Notes under the pieces: generated by a model | The model's input: the letters and a program-made list of their open reading frames with translations, nothing else | Databases searched by the model: none | Told to the model about the DNA's origin: nothing | Program-made: the position numbers and the translations under genes | Part shown: in pieces, positions 45,395-54,482 of the stretch | How positions within the stretch are numbered: the stretch's first letter is position 1 | How the letters are laid out: every line of letters starts with the position of its first letter | NCBI GenBank assembly: GCA_002898315.1 | Contig: BEHV01000008.1 | Location: 1 to 64,000, forward strand | Direction: 5' to 3' | DNA from: a bacterium HR19 | GTDB taxonomy: Bacteria; Calescibacteriota; Calescibacteriia; Calescibacteriales; Calescibacteriaceae | Length of the DNA stretch: 64,000 bases

Positions 45395-45424
45395 GAATAT
45401 CTGAATACAATCTTGAAAATTGAG

Positions 45425-46378
45425 CTAAAAAATTCTCACTTTCACACCCTTTTCAAGCGTTTCGTTCAACCTCATCAAAGTAGGAGCTACAAGAGTAGCA
45501 ACACTTTGAAACTCAGGAAGAACAGAATTTAAAACTGAAATAAGCTTTAATGTTTCAGAAACAAGAGTAGGAGTCATCTCAACAACTTTCGTAATATTAT
45601 CCTGATAAAATCTCAACTGGTCAAGTGTATGATTTATACTTCTGGTTAATGTAACGACACTTGGGAAAACCGAGTTTATATTTTCAACCAAAGCAGGTCC
45701 AACCCTGATGAGATTTTCCAAACTATCTTGATTCTGTGATAGTATAGAAACAAGTTGGCGCGTCTCCTTAACAATAACTTTTATATCAGAAGAGAGAGCC
45801 AAAAGGTCTGGAAAAACCTGATTTATTTTCTCCAGAGCTTCGGAAGAGTTCTTTATAAGCGGTTCAATATCTTTGACAAGTTTCGGTGCTAAATCCGCAA
45901 GTTGAGATATAAGCTCAGGATTTAGGGACTTCATAAAAGGTTCAAGAGACATTATAAGTTCGTCTGGCTCAAAAACGACCTTCGTTTTCGTTATCGTAAA
46001 ACCATCTTGGGCAGGGGAAATATCTCCCGTACCGGTGGGGACGAGTTCTACAAATTTTTCTCCGAGCAAACTTTTCAACCTTATCTGTGCTTCAAAGTCC
46101 TTTCTCACTGGCACACCATCTCTCAACTTCATTACAACTTTTGCGCAAATTTTTGAGTCAGAAAAGTAAAAATCTATTTTGTCAACGAAGCCCACTTTAA
46201 CTCCCGCAAGGCGGACTTCTGCTTTTTCAGCCAAACCCTTTGTGTTCTCAAAAACCGCATAATAAGTTTTATACCCACCAAAACCCCACTTCCCTATCTT
46301 TGATATAAGATAAAAGAGCGATACCACAAAAACTATAAATATTATCCCAAGATAAAATAGATTCTTCCTCTCCTCCAT
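45425..46378 (-). CDS. MlaD/MCE-domain protein, lipid transport between membranes
   Basis: A 317-aa protein with one N-terminal membrane anchor and an MCE domain: YYAVFENTKGLAEKAEVRLAGVKVGFVDKI, then VPVRKDFEAQIRLKSLLGEKFVELVPTG. The C-terminal region is a long helical coiled-coil-like stretch, which in relatives forms a lipid channel. In Mla-type systems this protein partners an ABC transporter (MlaEF), but those genes are not in this window. It shares the gap with rplF, which runs the other way. Confidence 0.88.
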   Translation of the reverse strand: MEERKNLFYLGIIFIVFVVSLFYLISKIGKWGFGGYKTYYAVFENTKGLAEKAEVRLAGVKVGFVDKIDFYFSDSKICAKVVMKLRDGVPVRKDFEAQIRLKSLLGEKFVELVPTGTGDISPAQDGFTITKTKVVFEPDELIMSLEPFMKSLNPELISQLADLAPKLVKDIEPLIKNSSEALEKINQVFPDLLALSSDIKVIVKETRQLVSILSQNQDSLENLIRVGPALVENINSVFPSVVTLTRSINHTLDQLRFYQDNITKVVEMTPTLVSETLKLISVLNSVLPEFQSVATLVAPTLMRLNETLEKGVKVRIF

Positions 46379-46387
46379 AAAACATAA

Positions 46388-46393
46388 TTTATA
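46388..46393 (-). promoter_or_regulatory. Candidate -10 element (TATAAA) for a leaderless transcript
   Basis: On the minus strand TATAAA ends exactly 9 bases before the ATG at 46378. There is no Shine-Dalgarno. Confidence 0.4.
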
Positions 46394-46526
46394 AATCTAC
46401 TTTGAGATTTGTCAAGATTTGGTTTAAATCTCACCACAAAACCACAGGAGAAAATCAACCGAAAATAAAAATTTTTTGAAAATACTGAACTACAAATAAA
46501 GCATATTACCTGTTTTTTACTCTGTT

Positions 46527-47075
46527 ATGTCACGTATAGGAAGAAAACCAATAGAAATTCCAAAAGATGTGAAAGTTGATATAAAAGATGGAGAGATATT
46601 TGTCCAGGGTCCAAAGGGGAAACTCTCAATGAAAATTCCTCAACCTATTGAAGTCAAGACAGAGAATAACACAATTTATGTTATAAATCCACGCCCAGAT
46701 GAGAGAAAAGCAAAAGCTTTGCACGGAACAACGCGAGCGCTCATAGCAAACATGATAAAAGGGGTATCAGAAGGTTATAGAATAGAGCTTGATATATCTG
46801 GAATAGGATACAGAGCAGATATGCAAGGAGATACAATCGTTCTGAAAGTCGGATACTCCCATCCTGTCTATTTTAAACCGCCAGAAGGAGTTAAAGTTGG
46901 ATTGAGAAGCCCTGTCAGAATATTTGTTGAAGGCGTAGATAAATACATGGTTGGTCAGGTTGCAGCACAAATAAGAGATATTAAACCACCAGACCCATAT
47001 AAAGGAACAGGAATAAAATATGAAGATGAAGTCCTCAACCTGAAACCCGGAAAAGCAAAAGGTAAGAAAAAATAA
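46527..47075 (+). CDS. rplF: Ribosomal protein L6 (uL6)
   Basis: A 182-aa large-subunit protein starting MSRIGRKPIEIPKDVKV, with FVQGPKGKLSMKI and the C-terminal RDIKPPDPYKGTGIKYEDE signature. Length and order are normal. The usual upstream neighbour rpsH (S8) is missing; the gene before it is a minus-strand mlaD homologue. There is no Shine-Dalgarno before the ATG. It begins a three-gene run of spc-operon proteins. Confidence 0.98.
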   Translation: MSRIGRKPIEIPKDVKVDIKDGEIFVQGPKGKLSMKIPQPIEVKTENNTIYVINPRPDERKAKALHGTTRALIANMIKGVSEGYRIELDISGIGYRADMQGDTIVLKVGYSHPVYFKPPEGVKVGLRSPVRIFVEGVDKYMVGQVAAQIRDIKPPDPYKGTGIKYEDEVLNLKPGKAKGKKK

Positions 47076-47115
47076 ACCTTAAAAATTTAAAAATTAAAAA
47101 GGAGAGTGAGAAAAG

Positions 47116-47493
47116 ATGCTTTATGCTATGGTATCTGAAAAGAAAGAAAGGGAAATAAGAAGAGGAAGAAGAGTTCTCAGAGTCAGGAAGAAGATTTTAG
47201 GAACTCCGGAAAGACCGCGCCTATGCGTTTTCAGGTCAAACAAACACTTTTATGCTCAAATAATAGACGACACAAAGGGGTACACAATTTGCTCCGCCTC
47301 AACACTTGAACTTAAAGATAAAATAAAAAAAACCTGGTCACAAGAAGCGGCAAAGGAGGTGGGAAAACTCATAGCTCAAAAAGCGCTTGAAAAAGGAATA
47401 AAAAAAGTCGTCTTTGACAGAAGATTTTATAAGTATCACGGAAAGGTAAAAGCATGTGCGGAAGGAGCAAGAGAAGGAGGTCTTGAATTCTAA
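47116..47493 (+). CDS. rplR: Ribosomal protein L18 (uL18)
   Basis: A 125-aa 5S-rRNA-binding protein: [37 protein letters not shown] and the C-terminal [27 protein letters not shown] second ATG four codons in is possible, but AAGGAGAG lies at a suitable distance before the first. The stop and the rpsE start overlap by one base (TAATG). Confidence 0.97.
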   Translation: MLYAMVSEKKEREIRRGRRVLRVRKKILGTPERPRLCVFRSNKHFYAQIIDDTKGYTICSASTLELKDKIKKTWSQEAAKEVGKLIAQKALEKGIKKVVFDRRFYKYHGKVKACAEGAREGGLEF

Positions 47494-48086
47494 TGGGTAA
47501 GTGGGGAAAAAGAGGGAGAATGTACGCAGGAAACTCATACATATACCTTCAAAAGTACATACCAAAAGAAGACGATGAAATAGTGGAAAGAGTTCTTGAA
47601 ACCTCAAGAGTGACACGAGTCACAAAAGGAGGAAAAAGGTTCTCTTTCAGGGCTTTCTGTGTAGTCGGAAATATGAAAGGAGCAGTGGGATACGGAATGG
47701 GTAAAGCTCTTGAACCATCAGAAGCAATAAGAAAAGCAGTAAATTCAGCAAAAAAGAAAATGATAGTTATTCCTATCGTCAACGGAACAATTCCGCACGA
47801 GGTTGAGGGGAAGTTCGGAACTTCAAGAGTGATTTTGAGACCCGCCGCCCCAGGAACAGGTATAACCGCAGGAGGAACAGTAAAAGCAATAATGACCGTA
47901 GCAGGAATAAAAAACATACTCACAAAATCAATAGGTGGAAATAACCCTCTAACGCTCACAAAAGCAGTATTTGATGCTTTCTCTAAACTCAGGACGCTTT
48001 CTCTACAAGCAAAACTCAGAGGGAAAAAATTAACCGAACTACTGTGGGAAGAAAACAAAGCAGAAGGCACAATTGACAATCAATAG
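47493..48086 (+). CDS. rpsE: Ribosomal protein S5 (uS5)
   Basis: A 197-aa small-subunit protein. The N-terminal double-stranded-RNA-binding domain has VTRVTKGGKRFSFRAFCVVGN and VGYGMGKALEPSEAI; the C-terminal domain has PGTGITAGGTVKAIMTVAGI. The roughly 25-residue N-terminal extension before ERVLETSRVTRV is longer than in E. coli. A strong Shine-Dalgarno (AAGGAGGT, 47474-47481) lies inside rplR. The usual next genes (rpmD, rplO, secY) are not here; a GlpA-type dehydrogenase follows. Confidence 0.98.
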   Translation: MGKWGKRGRMYAGNSYIYLQKYIPKEDDEIVERVLETSRVTRVTKGGKRFSFRAFCVVGNMKGAVGYGMGKALEPSEAIRKAVNSAKKKMIVIPIVNGTIPHEVEGKFGTSRVILRPAAPGTGITAGGTVKAIMTVAGIKNILTKSIGGNNPLTLTKAVFDAFSKLRTLSLQAKLRGKKLTELLWEENKAEGTIDNQ

Positions 48087-48209
48087 ACAACTCAAACGCC
48101 AGAACATCCATAAATATCAGACCCTATTGCAAAAGCAATTCAAATTTTTATAGCTCAAAAAACTCGCCTGACCTTTTAAAAAATTAATATTTTGTTAAAT
48201 TTTTAAAAT

Positions 48210-49877
48210 ATGAACGAAAAGCAAACCAGCAGTCCCGAAAAACCAATCTCACAAAACGAAAACATAAGTGTAGAAAACTACGATGTCGCAGTCATAGGTG
48301 GAGGCATAAACGGAGTAGGCATAGCAAGAGACCTCTCTATAAGAGGACTTAAAGTGATTTTATTTGAGAAAGAGGACTTCGGATGGGGAACAACTTGGGC
48401 TTCATCATGCCTTATGCACGGCGGAGCAAGATACATCATAAACGATATCGGTGTCACATATAAATCATCAAAAGAAGCAGGTGTAGCAAAAAAAATCTCC
48501 ACTCACCTCCTTTCACGAAGACCTTTTATAATCGTCTCCCACTCAAAAACCATGACAAAACTCTTTGATATTTACATGAGCGTATATGATATTTTCTCAA
48601 CTATGAGAGGAGCAATAAGACACTTCAAAATAAATCAAGAAGAAGTTGAAAAAATAACAGGAAGAGAAGTAATATCAAAGGGAGGAGGAGTAGTAACAGA
48701 AGAATACGCTGTGGACCCCGTGAGATTATCTGTTCTTAACGCTATATCTGCAAAAGATTTCGGAGCAAAAGTTCTAAACCACACAGAAGTCATAAAGATA
48801 AAAAAAGAAAACAACCAATACCTTTTGGTAGCCAAAAACACATTATCAAACTCAGAAATAATTGTGAAATCAAAAATAGTGGTGAACACAACAGGTCCGT
48901 GGGCAGATAAATTCATACTAAATGCAACAGAAAACAATGAAAAAAAGAAGAGATTAAGACCTACAAAAGGGATACACATCGTATTTCCCGGAAAAATTTT
49001 GAACTCAGTAATAAGCTTTCAGGCAATAGACGGAAGGTACCTCCTATTTGTCCCCCTTGAAGATAGAACTATTTTGGGAACAACAGACGATGATTTTTTC
49101 GGAGACCCTGACGAAATAGAAATTTTAAGAGATGAGGTTGAATACCTCCTCCACTCCGCAGAAAAGTTTATTCCCAGAATAAGAGAGTTCAAACCATTCT
49201 CAACAAAAGTAGGTCTCAGACCAACACCGTATGTGTACGGAGTAAATGAAGATAAGATAACCAGGGAGTTTGAGGTAGAAGACGATGATGGATTCATATC
49301 TGTTTTTGGGGGGAAACTTGCGAGCTATCGGCTCCTTGCCGAAATCGTATCAGACCTCGTATGCAAAAAACTCGGAGTGAACAAAAAATCAAAAACTCAC
49401 CTCATTCCTCTCCCTGGCTCCGAGAACTCAGAAGGAGAAGAAAACGACGATATAGAAAAATTCTCAGAAAAAATAAAAGATTATCTTTCAAGAAATTTCA
49501 AAATCCCAGAAGACATAGCTCACTTTATGGCAAAAAAATATGGATGGAGGTCAAAAGAGATTCTCTCTCACTATGGATTAGGAGAACCAATATGCGAATG
49601 CTCAAAGGTTTATGAAGGAGAAATAAGGTATGCAATAGAAAAAGAAATGGCTCACACATTAGAAGATGTCGCAAGAAGAACATGGGCAGGCGATGGATTC
49701 TGCAACGGAATACTATGTGCAAAAAAAATAATAAAAATCCTTCTTCAAAAAGAAAGAAAACCAGAAGTTGGAAAATTTATATCAAGACGAGAAAAGCTCC
49801 TTGAACCTGTGAAAAAATATAACCAAAAGCTCTGGGAAGAGTTCCAAAAATTCAAAAACCAAATGCTCAAAGATTAA
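48210..49877 (+). CDS. Glycerol-3-phosphate dehydrogenase, GlpA/GlpD family, with C-terminal BFD-like Fe-S domain
   Basis: A 555-aa FAD enzyme converting sn-glycerol 3-phosphate to DHAP. The N-terminal dinucleotide fold is VAVIGGGINGVGIARDL, followed by SSCLMHGGARYI. The C-terminus has a BFD-like domain with a CEC pair (near residues 462-464) and a CNGILC pair (near residues 497-502), four cysteines placed as for a [2Fe-2S] cluster, as in anaerobic GlpA. No GlpB/GlpC gene follows. Instead an alkyl-DHAP-synthase homologue starts 55 bases downstream, suggesting that DHAP feeds lipid synthesis. TAAATT ends 8 bases before the ATG. Confidence 0.9.
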   Translation: MNEKQTSSPEKPISQNENISVENYDVAVIGGGINGVGIARDLSIRGLKVILFEKEDFGWGTTWASSCLMHGGARYIINDIGVTYKSSKEAGVAKKISTHLLSRRPFIIVSHSKTMTKLFDIYMSVYDIFSTMRGAIRHFKINQEEVEKITGREVISKGGGVVTEEYAVDPVRLSVLNAISAKDFGAKVLNHTEVIKIKKENNQYLLVAKNTLSNSEIIVKSKIVVNTTGPWADKFILNATENNEKKKRLRPTKGIHIVFPGKILNSVISFQAIDGRYLLFVPLEDRTILGTTDDDFFGDPDEIEILRDEVEYLLHSAEKFIPRIREFKPFSTKVGLRPTPYVYGVNEDKITREFEVEDDDGFISVFGGKLASYRLLAEIVSDLVCKKLGVNKKSKTHLIPLPGSENSEGEENDDIEKFSEKIKDYLSRNFKIPEDIAHFMAKKYGWRSKEILSHYGLGEPICECSKVYEGEIRYAIEKEMAHTLEDVARRTWAGDGFCNGILCAKKIIKILLQKERKPEVGKFISRREKLLEPVKKYNQKLWEEFQKFKNQMLKD

Positions 49878-49932
49878 AAAAACCAAAAATACAAAATAAA
49901 AAAATAAAACAAAAGATAACTATCTTACTCTT

Positions 49933-51519
49933 ATGGAGAAAAGGAAGGTCAAATGGAACGGATGGGGATATGAAGATGAAGAATACCCAAAAGATAAAGC
50001 AAAAAAAATAACAGAAATCTTATCTGGATTTCTCGGACTGAGCAAAGATGATTTTTCACCATCTATAACCCTTGACAAAATAAAAATTGAACCACCAAAA
50101 TTAAACATAGAAGAACTCCAGAAAAAACTCAAAAACTCCCAAGTAACTTCTGATAAATACGAAAGGGTTCTTCACTCAAGTGGTAAGAGCTACAAAAACC
50201 TAATAAGATTGAGAAAAGGAAAAGTCAAAAAGTTTCCGGAAGCGGTCATATACATAAAAGATAAGAGAGAGATTGAGACCATACTTGAGTGGTGCGAAAA
50301 AAATAAAGTCGCATGCGTTCCGTATGGTGGAGGAACAAGTGTCGTTGGGGGAGTTGATGTTGAAGATATAGAAAAACCAGTAATAACCTGCGACCTTACA
50401 GAACTCAACAGAGTCATTTCAGCAGATGAAAAATCACTCACCGCAAAAGTTGAAGCAGGGGTGAGAGGACCACACCTTGAAGAACAGCTGAGAAAATTCC
50501 GCATGGCTCTGCGACACTACCCTCAATCTTTCATGCTTTCTACCCTTGGCGGATGGATCGCCTCAAGGTCAGCAGGACATTTTTCATCAAGATACGGAAA
50601 AATAGAAGAAATGATTCAGAGTATAGAGGTGATCACTCCAAAGGGAGTTATCAGAAATTTCGATGTCCCCGCAACTGCGTGTGGACCAGATATACCGCAT
50701 CTTTTCGCAGGGTCAGAAGGAACTCTCGGAATAATAGTTTCCGCAACAGTAAAATGCCACAGAATACCAACAAAAAAATTCTCAACATCGTTCGTATTTC
50801 CCGATTTTCAGTCCGCATGCGAAGCAGCGAGAATAATAATTCAAAGCGAAATAAACCCACCGCTTTTGAGAATTCTTGATGAAAGAGAGTTTATGATATC
50901 TTCTTTGGTTTCCGGTGGGACATTCAACGGTGGCTCCCTCCTTCTTTTAGGTTTTGAAGCAGATGAAGAAAATGAAAAAGCAGTAGAAGCAGAGTTTGAA
51001 AAATCAAAAGAAATATGCCAAAAATTAGGAGGGAAAGAGGAAGGGAAAAGAAAACTTGATGACTGGAAAAATGAGTACTTTGAGCAACCCTATCTCAGAG
51101 ATATTCTGATGGATTTTTGCATCGTTGTAGATACATTAGAAACTGCAACCAACTGGTCAAACCTTATGAAACTATATGATAAGGTAAAGAGCGCAATAGA
51201 AAACGCGATATTTTCCCGTACATTAGGCGGGGTCTCATGCAGAGTAACTCATGTATATACCTCCGGCGCATCACTATACTTTTCTTTTTTTGCAAAATCA
51301 AAAAAAGATGAGGAAGAAGAGTTATGGTGGGAGATCAAAAAATCGGCTTCCGACGCTATATCAGAAGGTGGAGGAACTATTTCACACCATCACGGTGTAG
51401 GAAGAGACCATAAAAAATGGGCAGAAATAGAGCTTAAAGATTCACTCACATTACTCAAAGGAATTAAGGAGTTTTTAGACCCTCACAAAATCTTGAACCC
51501 CGGAGCAATTTTTGATTGA
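49933..51519 (+). CDS. FAD-linked oxidase of the alkylglycerone-phosphate synthase (AGPS) type
   Basis: A 528-aa flavoprotein of the VAO family. The FAD-binding loop is VPYGGGTSVVGGVDV (near residue 130). The AGPS-specific features are the short N-terminal region KVKWNGWGYEDE, the HYPQSFMLSTLGGWIASRSAGHFSSRYG block and the triple-His motif SHHHGVGRDHKKW (near residue 484), whose histidines act with a Tyr in ether-bond formation in the eukaryotic enzyme. This would exchange the acyl group of acyl-DHAP for a fatty alcohol. A D-lactate dehydrogenase-like oxidase is the alternative, but the HHH motif favours AGPS. Confidence 0.85.
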   Translation: MEKRKVKWNGWGYEDEEYPKDKAKKITEILSGFLGLSKDDFSPSITLDKIKIEPPKLNIEELQKKLKNSQVTSDKYERVLHSSGKSYKNLIRLRKGKVKKFPEAVIYIKDKREIETILEWCEKNKVACVPYGGGTSVVGGVDVEDIEKPVITCDLTELNRVISADEKSLTAKVEAGVRGPHLEEQLRKFRMALRHYPQSFMLSTLGGWIASRSAGHFSSRYGKIEEMIQSIEVITPKGVIRNFDVPATACGPDIPHLFAGSEGTLGIIVSATVKCHRIPTKKFSTSFVFPDFQSACEAARIIIQSEINPPLLRILDEREFMISSLVSGGTFNGGSLLLLGFEADEENEKAVEAEFEKSKEICQKLGGKEEGKRKLDDWKNEYFEQPYLRDILMDFCIVVDTLETATNWSNLMKLYDKVKSAIENAIFSRTLGGVSCRVTHVYTSGASLYFSFFAKSKKDEEEELWWEIKKSASDAISEGGGTISHHHGVGRDHKKWAEIELKDSLTLLKGIKEFLDPHKILNPGAIFD

Positions 51520-51544
51520 ATATAAGAAATATAAGTCAAAAGAT

Positions 51545-52285
51545 TTAAACCGAGTTAAGCAGAGCGAGCAGGCGAGACCTTATCATCTTCTCTTTCATCT
51601 CTTGAACCGCTTTTTCAAATCCTAAAAATATAGAGCGCGAAACTATGGAATGACCTATTGAAAGCTCATCTATCTCAAGAATCTGAGCTATACTTGATAC
51701 ATTGTGAATGTTCAGAGCATGACCAGCCATAACTTCTAACCCCTTTTCAAAAGCGTAGCGAGCGACTTCTTTTATTTTCCTCAACTCATCTTCGTCAGAA
51801 GGATTCCTTGAATATGCCGTGGTATTTATTTCAACAAAAGATAAACCACAATCCAAAGCGTAATCTACCATGCGTTTTTCAGGGTCTATGAAAACCCCCA
51901 CCCTAACTCCTTTCCCTTTAAGAACAGAGCTAAATTTTATCACTGATTCCCTCAGATTCTTATCTGAAAGGTCCATACCGCCTTCTGTCGTGACCTCCTC
52001 AACTCTTTCTGGAACCAGAGTGACTTTATAAGGCACAACTTCCAAGACAAATTCCAAAATGTCATCAAACAAACCCATCTCAACAGTAAGCGGGAGTTGA
52101 ACTACTTCCTTCATCAATCTGACATCTCTCTCTTTTATGTGTCTTCTATCTTTTCTGAGATGGACTGTTATTCCATCAGCTCCTCCGAGTTTTGCCAGAA
52201 CCGCTGCGTGAACTGGGTCCGGCTCTTTTGCTTTCCTCGCTTCACGCAAAGATGCAACATGGTCTACATTAACAGATAACCTCAT
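51545..52285 (-). CDS. pdxJ: Pyridoxine 5'-phosphate synthase
   Basis: The protein condenses amino-acetone phosphate and deoxyxylulose 5-phosphate to pyridoxine phosphate. From ATG 52285 it is 246 aa and begins MRLSVNVDHVASLREARK, the standard family start; the frame is open to 52351 with 22 extra Lys/Ser-rich residues. Other blocks are ADGITVHLRKDRRHI, VTLVPERVEEVTTEGG and AGHALNIHNV. It is convergent with the AGPS-type gene. PLP made here would serve thrC and the cysteine synthase homologue. Confidence 0.95.
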   Translation of the reverse strand: MRLSVNVDHVASLREARKAKEPDPVHAAVLAKLGGADGITVHLRKDRRHIKERDVRLMKEVVQLPLTVEMGLFDDILEFVLEVVPYKVTLVPERVEEVTTEGGMDLSDKNLRESVIKFSSVLKGKGVRVGVFIDPEKRMVDYALDCGLSFVEINTTAYSRNPSDEDELRKIKEVARYAFEKGLEVMAGHALNIHNVSSIAQILEIDELSIGHSIVSRSIFLGFEKAVQEMKEKMIRSRLLALLNSV

Positions 52286-52411
52286 GTCCAGAGTAAATAC
52301 TCTTTTACTTTCAAATGACTTACTTTTGGTCTTTGAATTCAGCTCTTCCATAGCTGGAAAAATCTTTTTTTGAATGATATTAGAAAATTTTCCTAAAAAA
52401 CCAAAATTTTG

Positions 52412-52440
52412 TTGACTTCCAAAAAAGAAATGATTAAATT
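52412..52440 (+). promoter_or_regulatory. Sigma70-type promoter upstream of the 52.5-kb lipoprotein
   Basis: TTGACT at 52412-52417 and TAAATT at 52435-52440 are separated by exactly 17 bases, the best two-box promoter I saw. The next gene has a strong Shine-Dalgarno (GGGGAGGT, 52474-52481), which contrasts with the leaderless-type starts elsewhere. Confidence 0.55.
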
Positions 52441-52489
52441 TAAGGTGAAAAAATTATTTAAAAAACAAAAAACGGGGAGGTAAAAAATA

Positions 52490-54397
52490 ATGACGGGGTG
52501 GATAACTTGGGAAAAAAATTATAAGTGGGGAAAGTATATTTTCCCTTTCATATTATTTTTATTCTTCGCTTCTTGTGGCACTCAGGAAAACGTTTATACT
52601 CTCAAAGGCAAACTTCCAGATAATCTCCGCGCAGTTTCTACCTACGGAGAAAAAAGATTTGATTCGCAAAACTTAAAAGTTGATTTCACAGGATGGGAAG
52701 CAGACGCACCTCAAACGATATTCATAGTTGACCAGAACGACAGAAACTACCTTATGGCATATGTCCTACCAGAAAAACTCGTAAAAGAAGTGTGGGGAGA
52801 AAATGATAAAACCCTTGAACATTTTACCTCTGGAAGAACAATAAATGTTGATGAAAGAACAACAGCATTAGCTCTCGTAATTATGTCTCCGCCTTACTTC
52901 TGGGCTTTCACACCAAGAGCAATTGTCTATTCAGCACATTTTATAGTCACACACGAAAAATTTGAAGAACTCTCACAAAAAATTGCCTCTATAACTCCCG
53001 GAGAACTGACTTCTGGAAAATATCCTGAAATCTTCGCTCTTGCGTCAGAAATTGCAAGAGATGTCAGAGAAAAAATAATGCCAGCTGAAAAAACATCAGA
53101 AAGAATCTTCGCAAAAGATGAAACAGATTATGTTGAAATACCCTGCAATATCAACGGCCAAGGAATAGCTAAACTTGAAGATGCTCCCGGAACACAGGTG
53201 AAGTTCAAAGCAAAAAATATGGTGTGGTATGGTGGTGGAATTTTCAACAGTTTTGACCCCGGAAAAATAAACCAAATACAAAGTTATTTTGTCCTCAAAG
53301 CACAAGATGCTAAAATTGACCTATCACTAGATAATATCTTAACTTTGAACATAATAAATCCAGTAGTTGAGACAACCGTAAATCTTCCCTCATACGGACA
53401 GCACGCAATAAGAGTTGAAAAAGGAATTGAGTTCAGCTTATCTATTTTTACTGACCCTATAAAGAGAGTGGGACTTGCAGCGAACTTCGGAAGATTGGTA
53501 AAGTACGCAGTAGAGATAGCTGTTCCTAATATAGCTGCTTGCATACCAGATGGAGATACCTGGGGATACGCGGTAGCGTTAGCGCAAGAAATTCTTGACT
53601 CAGGAACAATAAACAGCATCAAAGGTGTTCTATCAAGCTCGTGGGATGAAATTGTCAGAGCTCTTGTCTCACATTTTATTGACCAGAACTCTTTCATATA
53701 TAAAATTTTGAACAAAGTTGGTTTTGCCAGCTGTGCTTACTCTCCTAACTTCATTATAAATCAAATAGCAGCAGTATTCAGAAATTTCCCTATTGTCAAA
53801 CTCTACGACGCTTTCACAAAATATATACCGTTTGGAATAGAACTTTTCACAAAACCTAAAACAGGAGTATATTATGCAGCAGAAGGTGTTCCTCTTCCTT
53901 ACGACATACCTATTGTAAGAGATTTATATCCTCTGCCAGCATCTTCTCCGGGAACGCTTACTCTAAAATCAGTGGGACCAGAGTGCACAAACTGCAGAGT
54001 GAGATTGGTATGTCCAGACAGAACAGCAATAGACCAGAGTGTCTATATATCTTGTTCATCTCAGATTAACTTATATGTTCCTCCTGATGTGTCGGGTACT
54101 TGCAGTTTTATCCTCTCAAAAGTTGAGACCTACAGACAAGGAGGATTTTTAGGTTTCGGGGGGACAACATATGCCAACGAGATAATCTTAACTCAGTGGC
54201 AGATACAGGTAAATAGATGTCCATCTTGTAGCACCGCGGGATTTCCCGGCAGTGTGTCAGAATACTACAATAAACAAAAGGAACAGCAAGGAGGAGGATG
54301 TAGAGCGTCATCTCCAGCAAATCCATACTCAGCCATTGCAATAGCTGTAATATTTGCTCTCAGAGAAGTGAGGAGAAGAAGGAAAGAAGAAAATTAA
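52490..54397 (+). CDS. Large lipoprotein with a MYXO-CTERM-like C-terminal tail
   Basis: A 635-aa protein with an N-terminal lipobox FASC. The mid-part (residues about 150-450) is a mixed alpha/beta chain with no family I recognise. Residues 490-580 have paired cysteines (ECTNCRVRLVC, TAIDQSVYISC, VNRCPSCS) like a small disulfide-rich beta domain. The last 32 residues are Gly-rich, then Cys604, a short hydrophobic helix (residues 613-624) and RRRRK (628-632), the layout of the MYXO-CTERM sorting signal processed by rhombosortase/myxosortase. It is unusual to have both a lipobox and this tail. Function unknown. Confidence 0.75.
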   Translation: MTGWITWEKNYKWGKYIFPFILFLFFASCGTQENVYTLKGKLPDNLRAVSTYGEKRFDSQNLKVDFTGWEADAPQTIFIVDQNDRNYLMAYVLPEKLVKEVWGENDKTLEHFTSGRTINVDERTTALALVIMSPPYFWAFTPRAIVYSAHFIVTHEKFEELSQKIASITPGELTSGKYPEIFALASEIARDVREKIMPAEKTSERIFAKDETDYVEIPCNINGQGIAKLEDAPGTQVKFKAKNMVWYGGGIFNSFDPGKINQIQSYFVLKAQDAKIDLSLDNILTLNIINPVVETTVNLPSYGQHAIRVEKGIEFSLSIFTDPIKRVGLAANFGRLVKYAVEIAVPNIAACIPDGDTWGYAVALAQEILDSGTINSIKGVLSSSWDEIVRALVSHFIDQNSFIYKILNKVGFASCAYSPNFIINQIAAVFRNFPIVKLYDAFTKYIPFGIELFTKPKTGVYYAAEGVPLPYDIPIVRDLYPLPASSPGTLTLKSVGPECTNCRVRLVCPDRTAIDQSVYISCSSQINLYVPPDVSGTCSFILSKVETYRQGGFLGFGGTTYANEIILTQWQIQVNRCPSCSTAGFPGSVSEYYNKQKEQQGGGCRASSPANPYSAIAIAVIFALREVRRRRKEEN

Positions 54398-54467
54398 TAA
54401 GAGAACTCAAAACCGTCTGCTTCGAAAAGCAAAAGCACAAAGAGAATAAAATCAAACGAAAAAAAAT

Positions 54468-54473
54468 TATAAT
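54468..54473 (+). promoter_or_regulatory. Candidate -10 element (TATAAT) for a leaderless transcript
   Basis: A perfect TATAAT ends exactly 9 bases before the ATG at 54483. There is no Shine-Dalgarno and no -35 box at the usual distance. Confidence 0.55.
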
Positions 54474-54482
54474 TTTATATCT

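Noticed and set aside
47549..48079. 176-codon minus-strand open frame opposite rpsE
   Set aside because: Shadow of a highly conserved ribosomal protein gene; no motif of its own.
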